DNA of 64,000 nucleotides from Alteromonadaceae bacterium (GCA_013373625.1 JABXHM010000028.1:62001-126000); one strand, 5' to 3'. Counted from the first letter of the stretch, positions 52,988-63,521 are shown. The notes: a model not told the origin generated them from the sequence alone. Numbers and translations are program-made.

Positions 52988-55555
52988 GTGTCTTACCCGG
53001 TAGCGTTAAAACGCGTATTACTCTTGATCTGCACAATACTTATGAGCGGTGTATGCCTGGCTGAAGGTAAAGTTGCAACAAGCTATCTGCCAGCCGATAC
53101 GGAGTTGGATAGCTCTATTCCTACGCCGGAATCAGTTCTCGGCTATAACGTGGGGGAATGGCATGTCAGACATGATCAACTGGTTAATTACATGTACGCA
53201 CTGGCCGCGGCATCCGATCGGGTAAGTCTCGAAGTGACCGGCTACACTCACGAGCAGCGCCCTTTGCTGTTGCTCACTATCACAGCACCTGACAATCGTT
53301 CTAAACTGGATAGCTGGCGTGCAGACCACCTTGAACAAATCAATGACGGGACAAAAACACCCGCCGATGCGCCGTTGTTTTTGTACATGGGCTACAGCGT
53401 ACATGGCAACGAACCTTCAGGCGCGAATGCGTCGCTGCTGGTGGCGTATTATTTAGCGGCGGCTAAAGATGAGCGGGTCACCGAGTTGTTGGCCAACAAT
53501 GTTGTTTTGCTTGACCCTTCTTTTAACCCTGATGGTTTATCGCGCTTTGCTCAGTGGGCTAATATGCATAAAGGTCAGGTGTTATCCAGTGATCCTGAAC
53601 ATCGGGAGCATCGTGAAGGTTGGCCTAACGGGCGAACTAACCATTACTGGTTTGACTTAAACCGCGATTGGCTCATGTTAGTGCATCCGGAGTCGCAAGC
53701 ACGGATCACAACGTTCCAGCAGTGGCGTCCGCATATTCTTACTGACTTTCACGAGATGGGGACCAACTCAACGTACTTCTTTCAACCCGGTGTTCCAAGT
53801 CGCAAAAACCCATGGACGCCCGAAGGAAACGTGCGTCTGACCAATGCGTTGGCTGATTCTTATGTAAAGGCGTTTGATAGCCAGAAGCAGCTGTACTTTA
53901 GCCAGGAAGGGTTTGACGACTTTTATTACGGTAAAGGTTCAACTTATCCCGACGCACAAGGCAGCGTGGGGATCTTATTTGAACAGGCGAGTAGCCGGGG
54001 ACATATTCAGGATTCCATCAACGGCCCGTTAAGCTTTGCCAGGACTATTGAAAACCAATTTACTATTTCACTGGCCGTATTCGATGGTGCATTAGCCAAC
54101 AAAGCAGCACTGCTCGATTATCAGCATAACTTTTTCCGTGACACGGCGGCATTGGCGAAAGAAGATGAGAACGCTGCGTATTTCTTACATGAGCCTTTAG
54201 ATGGCTGGCGGCTGAATAAAGCCAGGTGGGTGCTTGAGCAACATCATATCGACTATAAAGTACCTTCAACCGATATGACCGTTGATAATAAAACCTATGG
54301 TGCTGAAAATACGCTGGTTATTCCTTTGGCCCAGCCCCAGTACCGGTTAATTAAATCGCTGTTTTCAACGCGTCAAACATTCACCGACAATACATTCTAC
54401 GATGTGTCTAACTGGAATTTACCGTTGGCCTTTGATCTGGAGTACGGTGCACTTAACGCGCGGGATTTACGCCGGGCTAAACTCAGCCAGTCAGCACCAT
54501 CGCAGTCTGAAACACTCCCGGCAATTCATTCTGACGCTTATGCGTATGCGTTTGACTGGCATCATTTCAAAGCGCCTGCATTATTACATATGCTGGTCGC
54601 AGCCGAGGTGGACGCCCGCATTGCTACGCAGGAATTTACCGCGAAGACGCTGTCCGGAGAACGGGTATTCAGCGCTGGCGCGATAGTTATTCCACAAGGC
54701 GTCCCACAACCGGCTCGGCTGACTGAGGTGTTGAGCCGAGCCGCGCAGCAGGCTGAAGTACCGGTTTATTCGCTAACCAGTGGTTTTACCACCACCGGGC
54801 TTGACGTGGGGAGCCGAAGTATGGTGCCGGTGAAAGCGCCTAACGTACTAGTGGTTGGTGGTGAGGGGACCAGCCCTTATCAGGTGGGTGAAATCTGGCA
54901 TTATCTGGATACCCAGGTGGGTATGCCAATTACCCTGGTTGAACAGGATAGGTTGGCACGTACTTCATTAAGTAACTATACCCACATCGTATTTGCCAGT
55001 GGCGGCTACGACATTTCTGATAGCGTGGTAAAGACCATCACAGACTGGGTAAAACAGGGGGGAACGCTGATTGGGCAGACTTCAGCGCTATACCTGTTTG
55101 AAAAAGAAAAGTGGTTGGATATTGATGTCAGCCGTCGAGATGATGTGAGCAAACTGTTTAGTCAGAAGAATCTCACCTACGGTGATCGCTCTGCGTATAA
55201 CGCGCAGCAGCTCATAGCCGGGTCGGTATATAAAACACGTATCGATACCTCACACCCATTGTTTTATGGTTATGATGCTGCTGAGCTCAATATGTTTAAA
55301 ACCACGAATATGATAGTTGCCAGTAATGAATCACCCTTTGTTATACCGGCCCGCTATGTTGATAGCCCTTTAGTTGCAGGCTTCAGTGCCAGTGAATTGG
55401 CATCAGAAATAGGTGGTTCGGTGGCGGTTATTGCTCAACCAATGGGGCGTGGCCGGGTGATTGGTTTTACCGATGATCCACAGTTCAGGGGGTTCTGGTA
55501 TGGCACCAGCAAACTCATGAGCAATGCATTATTTATGTCTGAGGCCATCGACTAA
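52988..55555 (+). CDS. Secreted M14-family zinc carboxypeptidase
   Basis: About 855 residues. I place the start at the GTG at 52988, which gives a clean signal peptide (SYPVALKR then LLLICTILMSGVCLA); a longer open frame from 52847 is possible. The M14 domain follows: YSVHGNEPSGANAS with His and Glu zinc ligands, FDLNRDW, LTDFHEMGTNSTYFF with the third histidine, and FEQASSRG as possible general base region. The C-terminal 400 residues contain a Rossmann-like glutamine-amidotransferase-type domain (VLVVGGEGTSPYQ, VFASGGYDI). It degrades peptides outside the cytoplasm. Confidence 0.85.
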   Translation: MSYPVALKRVLLLICTILMSGVCLAEGKVATSYLPADTELDSSIPTPESVLGYNVGEWHVRHDQLVNYMYALAAASDRVSLEVTGYTHEQRPLLLLTITAPDNRSKLDSWRADHLEQINDGTKTPADAPLFLYMGYSVHGNEPSGANASLLVAYYLAAAKDERVTELLANNVVLLDPSFNPDGLSRFAQWANMHKGQVLSSDPEHREHREGWPNGRTNHYWFDLNRDWLMLVHPESQARITTFQQWRPHILTDFHEMGTNSTYFFQPGVPSRKNPWTPEGNVRLTNALADSYVKAFDSQKQLYFSQEGFDDFYYGKGSTYPDAQGSVGILFEQASSRGHIQDSINGPLSFARTIENQFTISLAVFDGALANKAALLDYQHNFFRDTAALAKEDENAAYFLHEPLDGWRLNKARWVLEQHHIDYKVPSTDMTVDNKTYGAENTLVIPLAQPQYRLIKSLFSTRQTFTDNTFYDVSNWNLPLAFDLEYGALNARDLRRAKLSQSAPSQSETLPAIHSDAYAYAFDWHHFKAPALLHMLVAAEVDARIATQEFTAKTLSGERVFSAGAIVIPQGVPQPARLTEVLSRAAQQAEVPVYSLTSGFTTTGLDVGSRSMVPVKAPNVLVVGGEGTSPYQVGEIWHYLDTQVGMPITLVEQDRLARTSLSNYTHIVFASGGYDISDSVVKTITDWVKQGGTLIGQTSALYLFEKEKWLDIDVSRRDDVSKLFSQKNLTYGDRSAYNAQQLIAGSVYKTRIDTSHPLFYGYDAAELNMFKTTNMIVASNESPFVIPARYVDSPLVAGFSASELASEIGGSVAVIAQPMGRGRVIGFTDDPQFRGFWYGTSKLMSNALFMSEAID

Positions 55556-55579
55556 ACAGTAGCAAAAACAGTCTGCCAG

Positions 55580-56359
55580 CTAACACTTTGCCTGGGACGC
55601 TAGTTGTCGTCCCGGCAATTGTAATGTGCTGTGAGCTTTTAGCGGCGTAACGGCTATGGTCCACACCTCTATGTGCATAGTTGGATAGCGCTTGTGTAGC
55701 ATTTTACTTAAGGTCGCTACTGTCGAGCCGGTTGTGATGACATCATCGATAATAGCAACATGTTCAGGCAACGGTGTGTCTGTTAACGTATAAGCCTGTT
55801 TAAGGTTTGCTAGCCGTGCTTTGCGGCCAAGTCCCTGTTGATGGGAGCGCCAGCCTTTGCCCAGAGTCGAACGCTGCGCCCAATTATTGATAGTGGGAAT
55901 ACCCAAAATCCTGGACAGACCTGTCGACAACAACGAGGTTTGGTGATACTGACGTAAGATATATCGCCATATACTCGTCGGTACAGGCAGCAAACAATCT
56001 GGCAACCCATGATTGCTATTTAGCCCGTAGCGACAAAACCAGCCTGCCAGTGTAGCAGCCAGTTGCGGTTGTCCATATTTAAACTCACGTACCAGATAAT
56101 CTAACGGCCATTGATAGTACGCAGGTGCACGCAATTGCGTATAGCTGGCCGTGACCAAAGCGTTGCGGATCACAGGCCAGTTAAGTAGATTATAGTCACA
56201 CGACGGTAAATTAAAGAACAAACAGTCTTGTTCGCAATGGCCACAAACCAGGGCCGCAGTGGGTTGCTGACACAAATAACATATATTGTCGGGTAACAGC
56301 TTTGCTGCAAATCTTCCGTCGCTTAGATACTTTGTTATTCCGGTTTGTATTTTGCTCAT
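55580..56359 (-). CDS. ComF-family protein
   Basis: About 259 residues from ATG 56359. An N-terminal zinc ribbon with paired cysteines (CYLCQQPTAALVCGHCEQDC) and a phosphoribosyltransferase-type domain with ALVREFKYG-like LDYLVREFKYGQPQLA, LLPVPTS and IDDVITTGST (PRPP loop). ComF homologs act in DNA uptake and processing of incoming DNA. It is divergent from bioH with 37 bases between starts; a longer frame overlapping bioH is rejected. Confidence 0.88.
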   Translation of the reverse strand: MSKIQTGITKYLSDGRFAAKLLPDNICYLCQQPTAALVCGHCEQDCLFFNLPSCDYNLLNWPVIRNALVTASYTQLRAPAYYQWPLDYLVREFKYGQPQLAATLAGWFCRYGLNSNHGLPDCLLPVPTSIWRYILRQYHQTSLLSTGLSRILGIPTINNWAQRSTLGKGWRSHQQGLGRKARLANLKQAYTLTDTPLPEHVAIIDDVITTGSTVATLSKMLHKRYPTMHIEVWTIAVTPLKAHSTLQLPGRQLASQAKC

Positions 56360-56396
56360 GTAAACTATTTTTATTGACTGAAAAGGACGTTGGACT

Positions 56397-57212
56397 GTGC
56401 CTGACAATAACACTATCGCGCCACTGAATAGCCTGACTCACGGAACGGGAAAAGCACTGGTTTTGCTGCATGGCTGGGGAATGAATAGCGCTGTATTCTC
56501 TGAGTTTTTGCCTCTTTTAACCGATGATGTGCGTATTATTCGTGTTTGTTTGCCCGGCTTTGGACAAAACGTTGGCTCGCTGCCTGAACAGTATTCACTG
56601 GCGGCACTTACGAAATCTGTCGCTGCGGCCATCCCGGATGGCGCCATTGTTGCTGGTTGGTCACTGGGCGGTTTGGTGGCACAACAACTCGCATTGGATT
56701 ATGCGAGCAAGGTAGCCGGTGTGATTACACTGGCGTCTACACCGTGTTTTGTTTCAGGGCCGGGCTGGCGTGGCATTGAACCGCAGGTGCTGCAAGGTTT
56801 TCAGCAACAACTAGCGCGTAACTACGAGAAAACACTCGACCGGTTTTTAGCCATTCAGGCAATGGGTAGTCCCAGTGCCAAACAAGACGTTAAAATTATT
56901 CGCCAGCATTTACGTTCATTACCGGCTCCGGCTGAGCAGGCACTGGCGGCGGGTCTGATGTTGCTTGAAACCATTGATTTACGGTCGTCAATTGGTCGTA
57001 TTACTCAGCCTACGCTGCGAATATATGGTCGACTGGATAGCCTGGTACCGACCTGCAGCATTGACCGCATTCATGAGCTACAACCTGCTGCAGATACCGT
57101 TGTGTTGTCTCATGCGGCTCACGCACCGTTTGTCTCTCACCCGCAGCAAACTGCTGAGATCATCCTCAATTTTGTAAAGAACCTGAGTAAAATTGATCGG
57201 CACTGCAGTTAG
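56397..57212 (+). CDS. bioH: Pimeloyl-ACP methyl ester esterase
   Basis: 271 residues, GTG start nine bases after aaaagga. Alpha/beta hydrolase with LVLLHGWGMN oxyanion loop, catalytic Ser in AGWSLGGLVA, Asp in YGRLDSLVP and His in SHAAHAPFVSHP, and the BioH-typical RFLAIQAMGS block. It removes the methyl group from pimeloyl-ACP ester in biotin synthesis. No other bio gene is in the window, as is common where bioH stands beside comF. Confidence 0.93.
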   Translation: MPDNNTIAPLNSLTHGTGKALVLLHGWGMNSAVFSEFLPLLTDDVRIIRVCLPGFGQNVGSLPEQYSLAALTKSVAAAIPDGAIVAGWSLGGLVAQQLALDYASKVAGVITLASTPCFVSGPGWRGIEPQVLQGFQQQLARNYEKTLDRFLAIQAMGSPSAKQDVKIIRQHLRSLPAPAEQALAAGLMLLETIDLRSSIGRITQPTLRIYGRLDSLVPTCSIDRIHELQPAADTVVLSHAAHAPFVSHPQQTAEIILNFVKNLSKIDRHCS

Positions 57213-57449
57213 AGTGAAAGATTGCTTCCTCTGTAAATGACTGAAAAGCCTGTTAGAAAGGGCCTTTGTAAGGAATTTGCTCCAATGCCTGCGCTGACTA
57301 AAGCTTTATTTTTTTGCTTTTTTGGTTAATAATTAATCATGAGAGTATAGAGGTAATGCGTCCGGGACCGGGTGCATTGGTAAATACAGCAAGTAGCTGG
57401 GGTGGATTTTGCCCTTAAATAGCGAAAGCTCAGTAGGTAGTACACAAAC

Positions 57450-57776
57450 ATGTTAATTAACAGCAATGCTAATTCAGCGTTCGCTGCTGGCCAGTTTGGT
57501 TTGCAACGATCTTTCGACGGGATGACCCAGTCGGCGCTGGGTATTGCGCAAAAAACAGCTCAACAGAATGTCGCGCAAAAAGGCGTCGGTGAAATGCTGG
57601 CCAGTGCCGGGTTACAGGGTCTGTCGACGACCACCGATTTATTGCCCCGCGCGAATGGCGATATGATGTCAGATTTGTTGTCTATGCAGCTTTACAGTAA
57701 CAATGCCCTGGCCTCAGCAAAAGTGTTAGACGTTGCCAACGAAACTGTTGGTAAAATCATCGATACGATTGCCTGA
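57450..57776 (+). CDS. Small Ala/Asn-rich protein, unknown
   Basis: 108 residues, mostly helical, with no signal peptide. The C-terminal stretch SNNALASAKVLDVANETVGKIIDTIA resembles the C-terminal helix of flagellar rod/hook proteins, but this is too short to assign a role. It is followed five bases later by the SprA-like gene, with which it probably forms an operon. Confidence 0.65.
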   Translation: MLINSNANSAFAAGQFGLQRSFDGMTQSALGIAQKTAQQNVAQKGVGEMLASAGLQGLSTTTDLLPRANGDMMSDLLSMQLYSNNALASAKVLDVANETVGKIIDTIA

Positions 57777-57781
57777 ATCCC

Positions 57782-58720
57782 ATGAATATTGTCACGCCTA
57801 TCCCCACATCCTTTGCCATTCCCACTGCTAATTTAGGGGTGGAAGCGGCGCGGCGTGACAACTTAGCCCGCGAGGCAATTCCACAACCTTCCGACGCCAA
57901 ACAAGGCGCGGCGGAACAAGGTTTAGGTTCGGAATCAGACAGGCTGAAGTCCTCTGTTAAGGGCAATCAACCGCTAACTTATGAGCGCCCCACGGCTAAT
58001 CAGAATAGTAACACTGCCACGCAGGCATCGCCTGACGGCCAGCAATCCTTCGACTTTGATAACGGCAAAGATGAGAGCGCCGGTAAAGAAAATGCCGAAG
58101 AGCGGCAACAGCAGCAGGCGGAGCAGCGCGAGATAGATGCGCTTAAAGAACGTGATCAGGAAGTGCGTAAGCATGAGCGGGCGCATGCAAATACCGGCGG
58201 TCAATACGCCGGCTCACCTCAGTATCAGTACCAGCGTGGCCCGGATGGTCAACGCTATGCTGTTGAAGGTGAGGTTTCCATTGATATTTCTACCGAGAAA
58301 ACACCTGAGCAGACGCTCAATAAAATGCAGCAGGTGCGCGCCGCAGCGTTAGCGCCGGCTGAACCCTCGCCGCAGGATTTGCAGGTTGCCGCTGAGGCAG
58401 CTCGTATAGCTTTTGATGCGCGTCAGGATCTTGCCGAAGAAAACAACCAGACAGGTTCGGTAGAGGCCAGCGGGAGAGACAGTCAGCCGGGTAATATTGA
58501 ACCCCCGTCAATCGATGAGATAGTGGCTGATAACGAACCTCAGATACCGAAACGAACGCTTGAAGAGTTGGCCGCCGGTGACAACAGTGAGAATGGCGCC
58601 AGCCCCAAGCGTTCTCTGAATATTGCTGATGAACAAATGCTGCAACGAAGCAATCTTATTGCGAGTTTCTATAGTAATGTTAGCACGCCTGCAGAAGGTG
58701 GCTTTAGCGCTTCAGCATAG
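57782..58720 (+). CDS. SprA-related putative metalloprotease
   Basis: 312 residues, low-complexity Gln/Glu/Ala-rich ends and a conserved middle. His131-Glu132-x2-His135 (VRKHERAHANTGG) fits a zinc HExxH, and GSPQYQYQRGPDGQRYAVEGEVSIDIS and the PEQTLNKMQQVRAAALAPAEPSPQD block are those of the SprA-related family. Catalysis is unproven in the family. No signal peptide is seen. It shares an operon with the small gene before it and ends near a strong terminator. Confidence 0.85.
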   Translation: MNIVTPIPTSFAIPTANLGVEAARRDNLAREAIPQPSDAKQGAAEQGLGSESDRLKSSVKGNQPLTYERPTANQNSNTATQASPDGQQSFDFDNGKDESAGKENAEERQQQQAEQREIDALKERDQEVRKHERAHANTGGQYAGSPQYQYQRGPDGQRYAVEGEVSIDISTEKTPEQTLNKMQQVRAAALAPAEPSPQDLQVAAEAARIAFDARQDLAEENNQTGSVEASGRDSQPGNIEPPSIDEIVADNEPQIPKRTLEELAAGDNSENGASPKRSLNIADEQMLQRSNLIASFYSNVSTPAEGGFSASA

Positions 58721-58782
58721 CGAAGGCTGCACGTGCTGACAGGCTTTTTTAGCGCGTAATATACACCCTGTTTAAGCAGACG

Positions 58783-58808
58783 AAAACGGCCTCTTTTGAG
58801 GCCGTTTT
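58783..58808. terminator. Bidirectional terminator between convergent genes
   Basis: aaaacggcctc (58783-58793) and gaggccgtttt (58798-58808) form an 11-bp stem with a tttt loop; a T-run follows on the plus strand and A-run precedes it, so it can work in both directions. It lies between the SprA-like gene and tex. Confidence 0.9.
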
Positions 58809-58813
58809 TGGTT

Positions 58814-58832
58814 CGACTAGTTGCTCACTAGT
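58814..58832. repeat. Small dyad at the tex stop
   Basis: gactagt-tgctc-actagtc (58814-58832) forms a perfect 7-bp stem over the tex stop codon and shares the CTCACTA core with the dyads at 14118 and 40145. Confidence 0.4.
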
Positions 58833-61164
58833 CTTTCTTTATTTTCGCAAACGCATCAGCAAAGGCATTACCCATGGCAGCGTTGGCGGGTGCAGCCTGG
58901 CGCGCTGGCGCTCTGTTCTTTGCTGACTTCCCTTTACCCTGCCCCTGTGGCTTACTGCCACCTTTAGGTCCTTTACTTTGCGGTGCCGGCGTATCGTCTA
59001 AGCGCATGGTAAACGAAATACGTTTGCGGTTAACGTCGACTTCGAGCACTTTTACTTTCACGATATCGCCCGCTTTGACAACTTCACGTGGGTCGGAAAT
59101 AAATTTGTTGGTAATCGCGGAGATATGGACCAACCCGTCCTGATGTACACCCACATCCACGAAGGCACCAAAGTTGGCTACATTGCTCACAACACCTTCT
59201 AAGATCATGCCCGGCTTTAAGTCTGCGAGGGTTTCAACGCCGTCTTTAAACGTTGCGGTTTTAAACTCGGGGCGAGGATCACGACCAGGTTTGTCGAGCT
59301 CTTTAAGAATATCTTTGACGGTAGGAACACCAAAACTGTCGCTCACGAACTCTTCGGGATTGAGCTGGCGTAACAGGTCAGTATTGCCTATCAAATCATT
59401 CACCGCAACGTCGGTGCGCTTAACAATAGTATCGATAACCGGGTACGCTTCAGGGTGAACCGCAGAACTATCAAGTGGGTTCGTGCCGTTTACAATACGC
59501 AGAAAGCCAGCAGCCTGTTCAAAGGCTTTCGGGCCTAAACGTTCTACCGCTTTAAGATCCTGACGGCGACTGAATGCACCATGGGTGTCGCGATAGTTAA
59601 CAATATTGTGTGCCAGCGTTCGGTTTAACCCTGATACATAGCTCAGTAACGCCGGTGACGCGGTATTTAAGTCTACACCCACTGAGTTTACACAGTCTTC
59701 AATCACCTGATCCAACGACTTACCCAGCATGCTCTGGCTGACATCATGCTGATACTGGCCAACACCAATTGCTTTGGGCTCTATTTTAACTAACTCAGCC
59801 AATGGATCCTGTAAGCGGCGGGCAATTGATACTGCGCCGCGCAACGACACGTCCAGATCCGGAAGCTCTTTGGAAGCAAGCTCTGAAGCAGAATACACCG
59901 ATGCGCCTGCTTCGCTGACCATGATTTTCTGGGCTGTCAGTTCTTCCTGTTTTTTGAGCATTTCACTGACCAGTTTATCGGTCTCCCGCGAGCCTGTGCC
60001 GTTGCCAATGCTGATGAGTTCGACTTTGTGCTGGCGGCATAAGTTGGCTAAGGTACGTTGTGATTTATCCCATTGGTTTTGCGGTGCATGAGGGAAAATC
60101 GTGGTAGTGGCCACGACTTTACCGGTGGTATCCACAATAGCGACCTTAACCCCTGTACGTAAACCCGGATCGAGTCCCATGGTTACTTTTGCGCCGGCCG
60201 GTGCCGCCATCAGCAGGTCGTTGAGGTTTTTCGCAAACACATTAATAGCTTCTTCTTCTGCTTTCTCGCGCAACTGACCAAACAATTCAGTTTCCATGTG
60301 TAAGGCAATTTTGATCTTCCATGTCCAGGTCACTACCTGAGCCAGCCAGGCGTCTGCCGGACGGCCCTGGTTCTTAATGTCAAAGTGGGCAGCAATAATT
60401 TGCTCGCAGTACGAGGATTGTCCCGCAGAGTCTTCCTGGCCCGGGTCTGCAATCATCTGAATATTGAGCATATTTTCGTTACGACCACGGAACATAGCCA
60501 ATGCACGGTGTGAAGGTACTTTGGCGATTTTTTCTGAATGTTCAAAGTAATCACTGTATTTAACCGCAGCTTTTTCCTGACCCTCTACCACGCGGCTGCG
60601 AATGTGAGCATTGTCATTAAGATAACGACGCACTTTTGCCAGTAGGCCCGCATCTTCAGCAAATCGTTCCATTAGAATGTAGCGTGCCCCTTCCAGTGCC
60701 GCTTTCGTATCGGCGACACCGTTATCGGCGTTAACATAAGTCCCGGCGGTTTCTTCCGGCGTTAACATCGGATCGGCGAATAATGCATCGGCCAGCGGTT
60801 CCAGGCCTGCCTCTATGGCAATCTGGCCTTTGGTGCGACGGCGCGGCTTGTAAGGCAGGTATAAATCTTCAAGAGTGGTTTTGTTATCGGCCTGCTCAAT
60901 CTGCTGCTTTAGTTCGGCAGTAAGTTTGTCTTGTTCTGTAATAGATTTCAGAATGACCTGACGACGGTCTTCGAGTTCGCGAAGATAAGACAATCGTTGA
61001 TCAAGGTTACGCAGTTGGGTGTCATCGAGACCCTGAGTAACTTCTTTACGATAGCGGGCAATAAAAGGGACGGTTGACCCTTCATCAAGAAGTTTTACGG
61101 CTGCCTCAACCTGTGCAGGTTTAACGGCTAATTCATTGGCAATTGTGTTTATTATCATCATCAT
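58828..61164 (-). CDS. tex: Transcription accessory protein Tex
   Basis: 778 residues with the Tex layout: N-terminal helical domain ([24 protein letters not shown]), YqgF/RNase H-like domain ([17 protein letters not shown]), helix-hairpin-helix domains ([18 protein letters not shown]), and an S1 RNA-binding domain near 655-725 ([26 protein letters not shown]), then a basic low-complexity tail. It binds nucleic acid and affects transcription and RNA turnover. It is single, convergent with the SprA-like gene. Confidence 0.95.
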   Translation of the reverse strand: MMMIINTIANELAVKPAQVEAAVKLLDEGSTVPFIARYRKEVTQGLDDTQLRNLDQRLSYLRELEDRRQVILKSITEQDKLTAELKQQIEQADNKTTLEDLYLPYKPRRRTKGQIAIEAGLEPLADALFADPMLTPEETAGTYVNADNGVADTKAALEGARYILMERFAEDAGLLAKVRRYLNDNAHIRSRVVEGQEKAAVKYSDYFEHSEKIAKVPSHRALAMFRGRNENMLNIQMIADPGQEDSAGQSSYCEQIIAAHFDIKNQGRPADAWLAQVVTWTWKIKIALHMETELFGQLREKAEEEAINVFAKNLNDLLMAAPAGAKVTMGLDPGLRTGVKVAIVDTTGKVVATTTIFPHAPQNQWDKSQRTLANLCRQHKVELISIGNGTGSRETDKLVSEMLKKQEELTAQKIMVSEAGASVYSASELASKELPDLDVSLRGAVSIARRLQDPLAELVKIEPKAIGVGQYQHDVSQSMLGKSLDQVIEDCVNSVGVDLNTASPALLSYVSGLNRTLAHNIVNYRDTHGAFSRRQDLKAVERLGPKAFEQAAGFLRIVNGTNPLDSSAVHPEAYPVIDTIVKRTDVAVNDLIGNTDLLRQLNPEEFVSDSFGVPTVKDILKELDKPGRDPRPEFKTATFKDGVETLADLKPGMILEGVVSNVANFGAFVDVGVHQDGLVHISAITNKFISDPREVVKAGDIVKVKVLEVDVNRKRISFTMRLDDTPAPQSKGPKGGSKPQGQGKGKSAKNRAPARQAAPANAAMGNAFADAFAKIKKD

Positions 61165-61492
61165 TTTGAGTAAGGGTCAGGCGATTGTGAATGTTAGATT
61201 GGAAAGTGCCCTTTCCTACCTTGTTTGAGTTGATTCTGGTTGCGCCCTGGGGCGCAAATTCCGGATGCAGAGTATAGCACCGAAAAAACACCTGTCACAG
61301 GCTAAACAGCGCTGAAATCGCTCCTTGTCAGGTATTTGGACTTTGTCTGTCGTGGGGCTATCTATACGGTGTTGGCTCGCTTTCAACCGCCAAACTGGTA
61401 CATTAATCTTAAAATACCTTTATCAACTTTCTTTACATGGTATAGCTAGAGCTAAATTGACTGTCTTAAACGACGTGATGCACGGAGAGATT
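61165..61492 (+). promoter_or_regulatory. Upstream region of tex and the S9 peptidase gene
   Basis: These 328 bases separate the divergent tex and S9 genes. No gene is apparent; an open frame from 61325 is an extension of the peptidase gene and has no typical protein features. I see no clear operator. Confidence 0.5.
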
Positions 61493-63448
61493 ATGCACCA
61501 ATGTTACCGCGACCTGCTCAGGGCAGTGAGTCTGATGTTTTGCTCCACTATTGCTTTTGCCGACGATACCGCACCTTGGCCCTACCCTCAGGATGTTCCG
61601 GAATCCCGGCCTCTTTCGACAGGTCTGGCGGGTGAACAACCAGTTGATATTAGCCGGTTTCTGCTTTCACGCGGCGTCAGTCAAACACACATAAACGCTC
61701 AGGGAACGCATGTTGCCTACATCAGTACTATCACCGGCACTCGCCAGTTATGGGTAAAACCTTTGGATGGCGGGCCAGCGATTCAGGTCACATTTGGCAA
61801 TGGAATATCCTTTTATCACTGGCATCCGGATGGAAACCGTTTGTTATACGGCGCCGATAATAACGGCAATGAGCGCCCGGCCTTCTATTTAATTAGCCGG
61901 GACGGTCTGCAGGAACAACTGGTCCTTGATCATTCGGCAGCGTTCAGACAGTTTGGTCAGTTTGACGCGTCCGGCAACTTGTTTACCTATGCCTCAACGG
62001 AGCGCAACGGCAGAGACTTTGATATTTACCGGCACGATTTACGCAGCGGCCAGTCTACAATGATCTATCAGGCCAAATTCGGATTTTACCCGGCTGCGTG
62101 GCAGCCAGGAACGGCTAACATTCTGGTCACCGAGACCCGCGGTGAAGATGCCAATGATGTGCATGTACTGAATACGGCAAACGGCAACTTACGTGCGCTT
62201 TATCAACCTGACGTAGCGGCTTCTTTCAGTGATTTCAACTGGAGTAAAGACGGTAAAACGCTGTATTTTGTGTCTAATTTAGAGCGTGAAATGAAAACTG
62301 TTTTCCAGTACGACAGTGAGTCTGAAATCACTAAGCCGGTGTTCGAACTTGATAGTGATAGTGATAGTGATATTGATAGTTTGCACTTGTGCAATAATAA
62401 AACCCAACTGGTTTCAACGGTTAATAAAGATGGCTTTAACGAATTGTTTATTACCTCGCTGGACGGTAAGCGGGATTTATCCACGTCGCTATCTGGTGAG
62501 CCTGGCGTGTTGTCTGTAAGCTGCGCGGCAAGCAAAGACATCATTGCGGTACAAAAGAGCTCGCCCTCGTCACCGGGCGAAATCATAACGTTTAATGCAA
62601 AAACCAACAATGTGGTACCGGTTGTCAGTGCCACGCTGGCCGGCATCGACCCATCGACGCTGGTTCAACCAGAAGTGATTACTTTTCCTGCCCGCGACGG
62701 GGTCACGGTTCAGGGTCTGCTGTATCTGCCCAAGAATACCACCAAGGCGGTACCGCTGGTTGTTGATGTACATGGTGGACCTACGTCGCAGGCCAGACCT
62801 TCCTGGCAGCCACTTACCCAGTATCTCGCAGGCAAAGGCATAGCGGTACTCGATATTAACGTGCGGGGTTCTACAGGATTTGGTAAAACTTACGCTCGCC
62901 TGGACAATCAGGAAAAACGCCTCGACAGTGTTCGCGATCTGGTCGATGCGCTGGGTTATCTGCAGGATGATCCGCGTATTGATACAAACAATGCGGCCGT
63001 GATGGGAGGTTCTTACGGCGGATACATGGTGAATGCGGTTATGGGTCTGTATCCGCAGGCATTTAAGGCTGGTGCCTCTTTTGTGGGAGTCTCTGACTGG
63101 GTACGTGCCCTGCAGGAAGCCTCGCCAGATTTAAAAGCTTCGGATCGGATTGAATACGGCGATATTCGCGAGCCTAAGTGGCAGGCGTTCTACGCTGAAA
63201 ACTCCCCCATTAACACGGTTGATAACATTATTGCGCCGATGTTTTTTGAGCACGGTGCTAACGACCCCCGCGATCCGGTGACCGAATCAGATCGTATGGT
63301 GCGTATTTTACGTGATAAAGGTCAGGATGTGACGTACCTGCGCTTTCCGGATGAAGGGCATGGCGTAAGCAAGCTGGAAAATCGAGTGACGTTTTATCGC
63401 GCGCTGGCAGATTTCCTTGAGCGCCACTTGATGAGCAAAGACCAGTAA
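61493..63448 (+). CDS. Secreted S9 prolyl-oligopeptidase-family peptidase
   Basis: 651 residues from the ATG at 61493 (cggagaga site upstream), with a signal peptide ending FAF-like IAFA-DD. The N-terminal half is a beta-propeller; the C-terminal half is an alpha/beta hydrolase with nucleophile Ser in MGGSYGGYMV, Asp in GANDPRDPVTESD and His in DEGHGVSK. It cleaves peptides in the periplasm or outside. A short GATAGT DNA repeat (62351-62380) encodes an Asp/Ser run in the propeller. Confidence 0.9.
   Translation: MHQCYRDLLRAVSLMFCSTIAFADDTAPWPYPQDVPESRPLSTGLAGEQPVDISRFLLSRGVSQTHINAQGTHVAYISTITGTRQLWVKPLDGGPAIQVTFGNGISFYHWHPDGNRLLYGADNNGNERPAFYLISRDGLQEQLVLDHSAAFRQFGQFDASGNLFTYASTERNGRDFDIYRHDLRSGQSTMIYQAKFGFYPAAWQPGTANILVTETRGEDANDVHVLNTANGNLRALYQPDVAASFSDFNWSKDGKTLYFVSNLEREMKTVFQYDSESEITKPVFELDSDSDSDIDSLHLCNNKTQLVSTVNKDGFNELFITSLDGKRDLSTSLSGEPGVLSVSCAASKDIIAVQKSSPSSPGEIITFNAKTNNVVPVVSATLAGIDPSTLVQPEVITFPARDGVTVQGLLYLPKNTTKAVPLVVDVHGGPTSQARPSWQPLTQYLAGKGIAVLDINVRGSTGFGKTYARLDNQEKRLDSVRDLVDALGYLQDDPRIDTNNAAVMGGSYGGYMVNAVMGLYPQAFKAGASFVGVSDWVRALQEASPDLKASDRIEYGDIREPKWQAFYAENSPINTVDNIIAPMFFEHGANDPRDPVTESDRMVRILRDKGQDVTYLRFPDEGHGVSKLENRVTFYRALADFLERHLMSKDQ
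62351..62380 (+). repeat. Six-base tandem repeat in the S9 gene
   Basis: Three gatagt copies, one gatatt and one more gatagt encode an alternating Asp-Ser stretch. In-frame units could change copy number without a frameshift. Confidence 0.6.
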
Positions 63449-63521
63449 CTGCCCTTTCACAACAAAACCCGGTTATTGATAGAAACAAGGACCAAGCGTT
63501 CATGAAATAGCCGGTTTCGAT

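Noticed and set aside
62351-62380. Short repeats as a CRISPR array
   Set aside because: Units are six bases with no spacers and lie inside a peptidase gene; no CRISPR array or cas gene is seen in the window.
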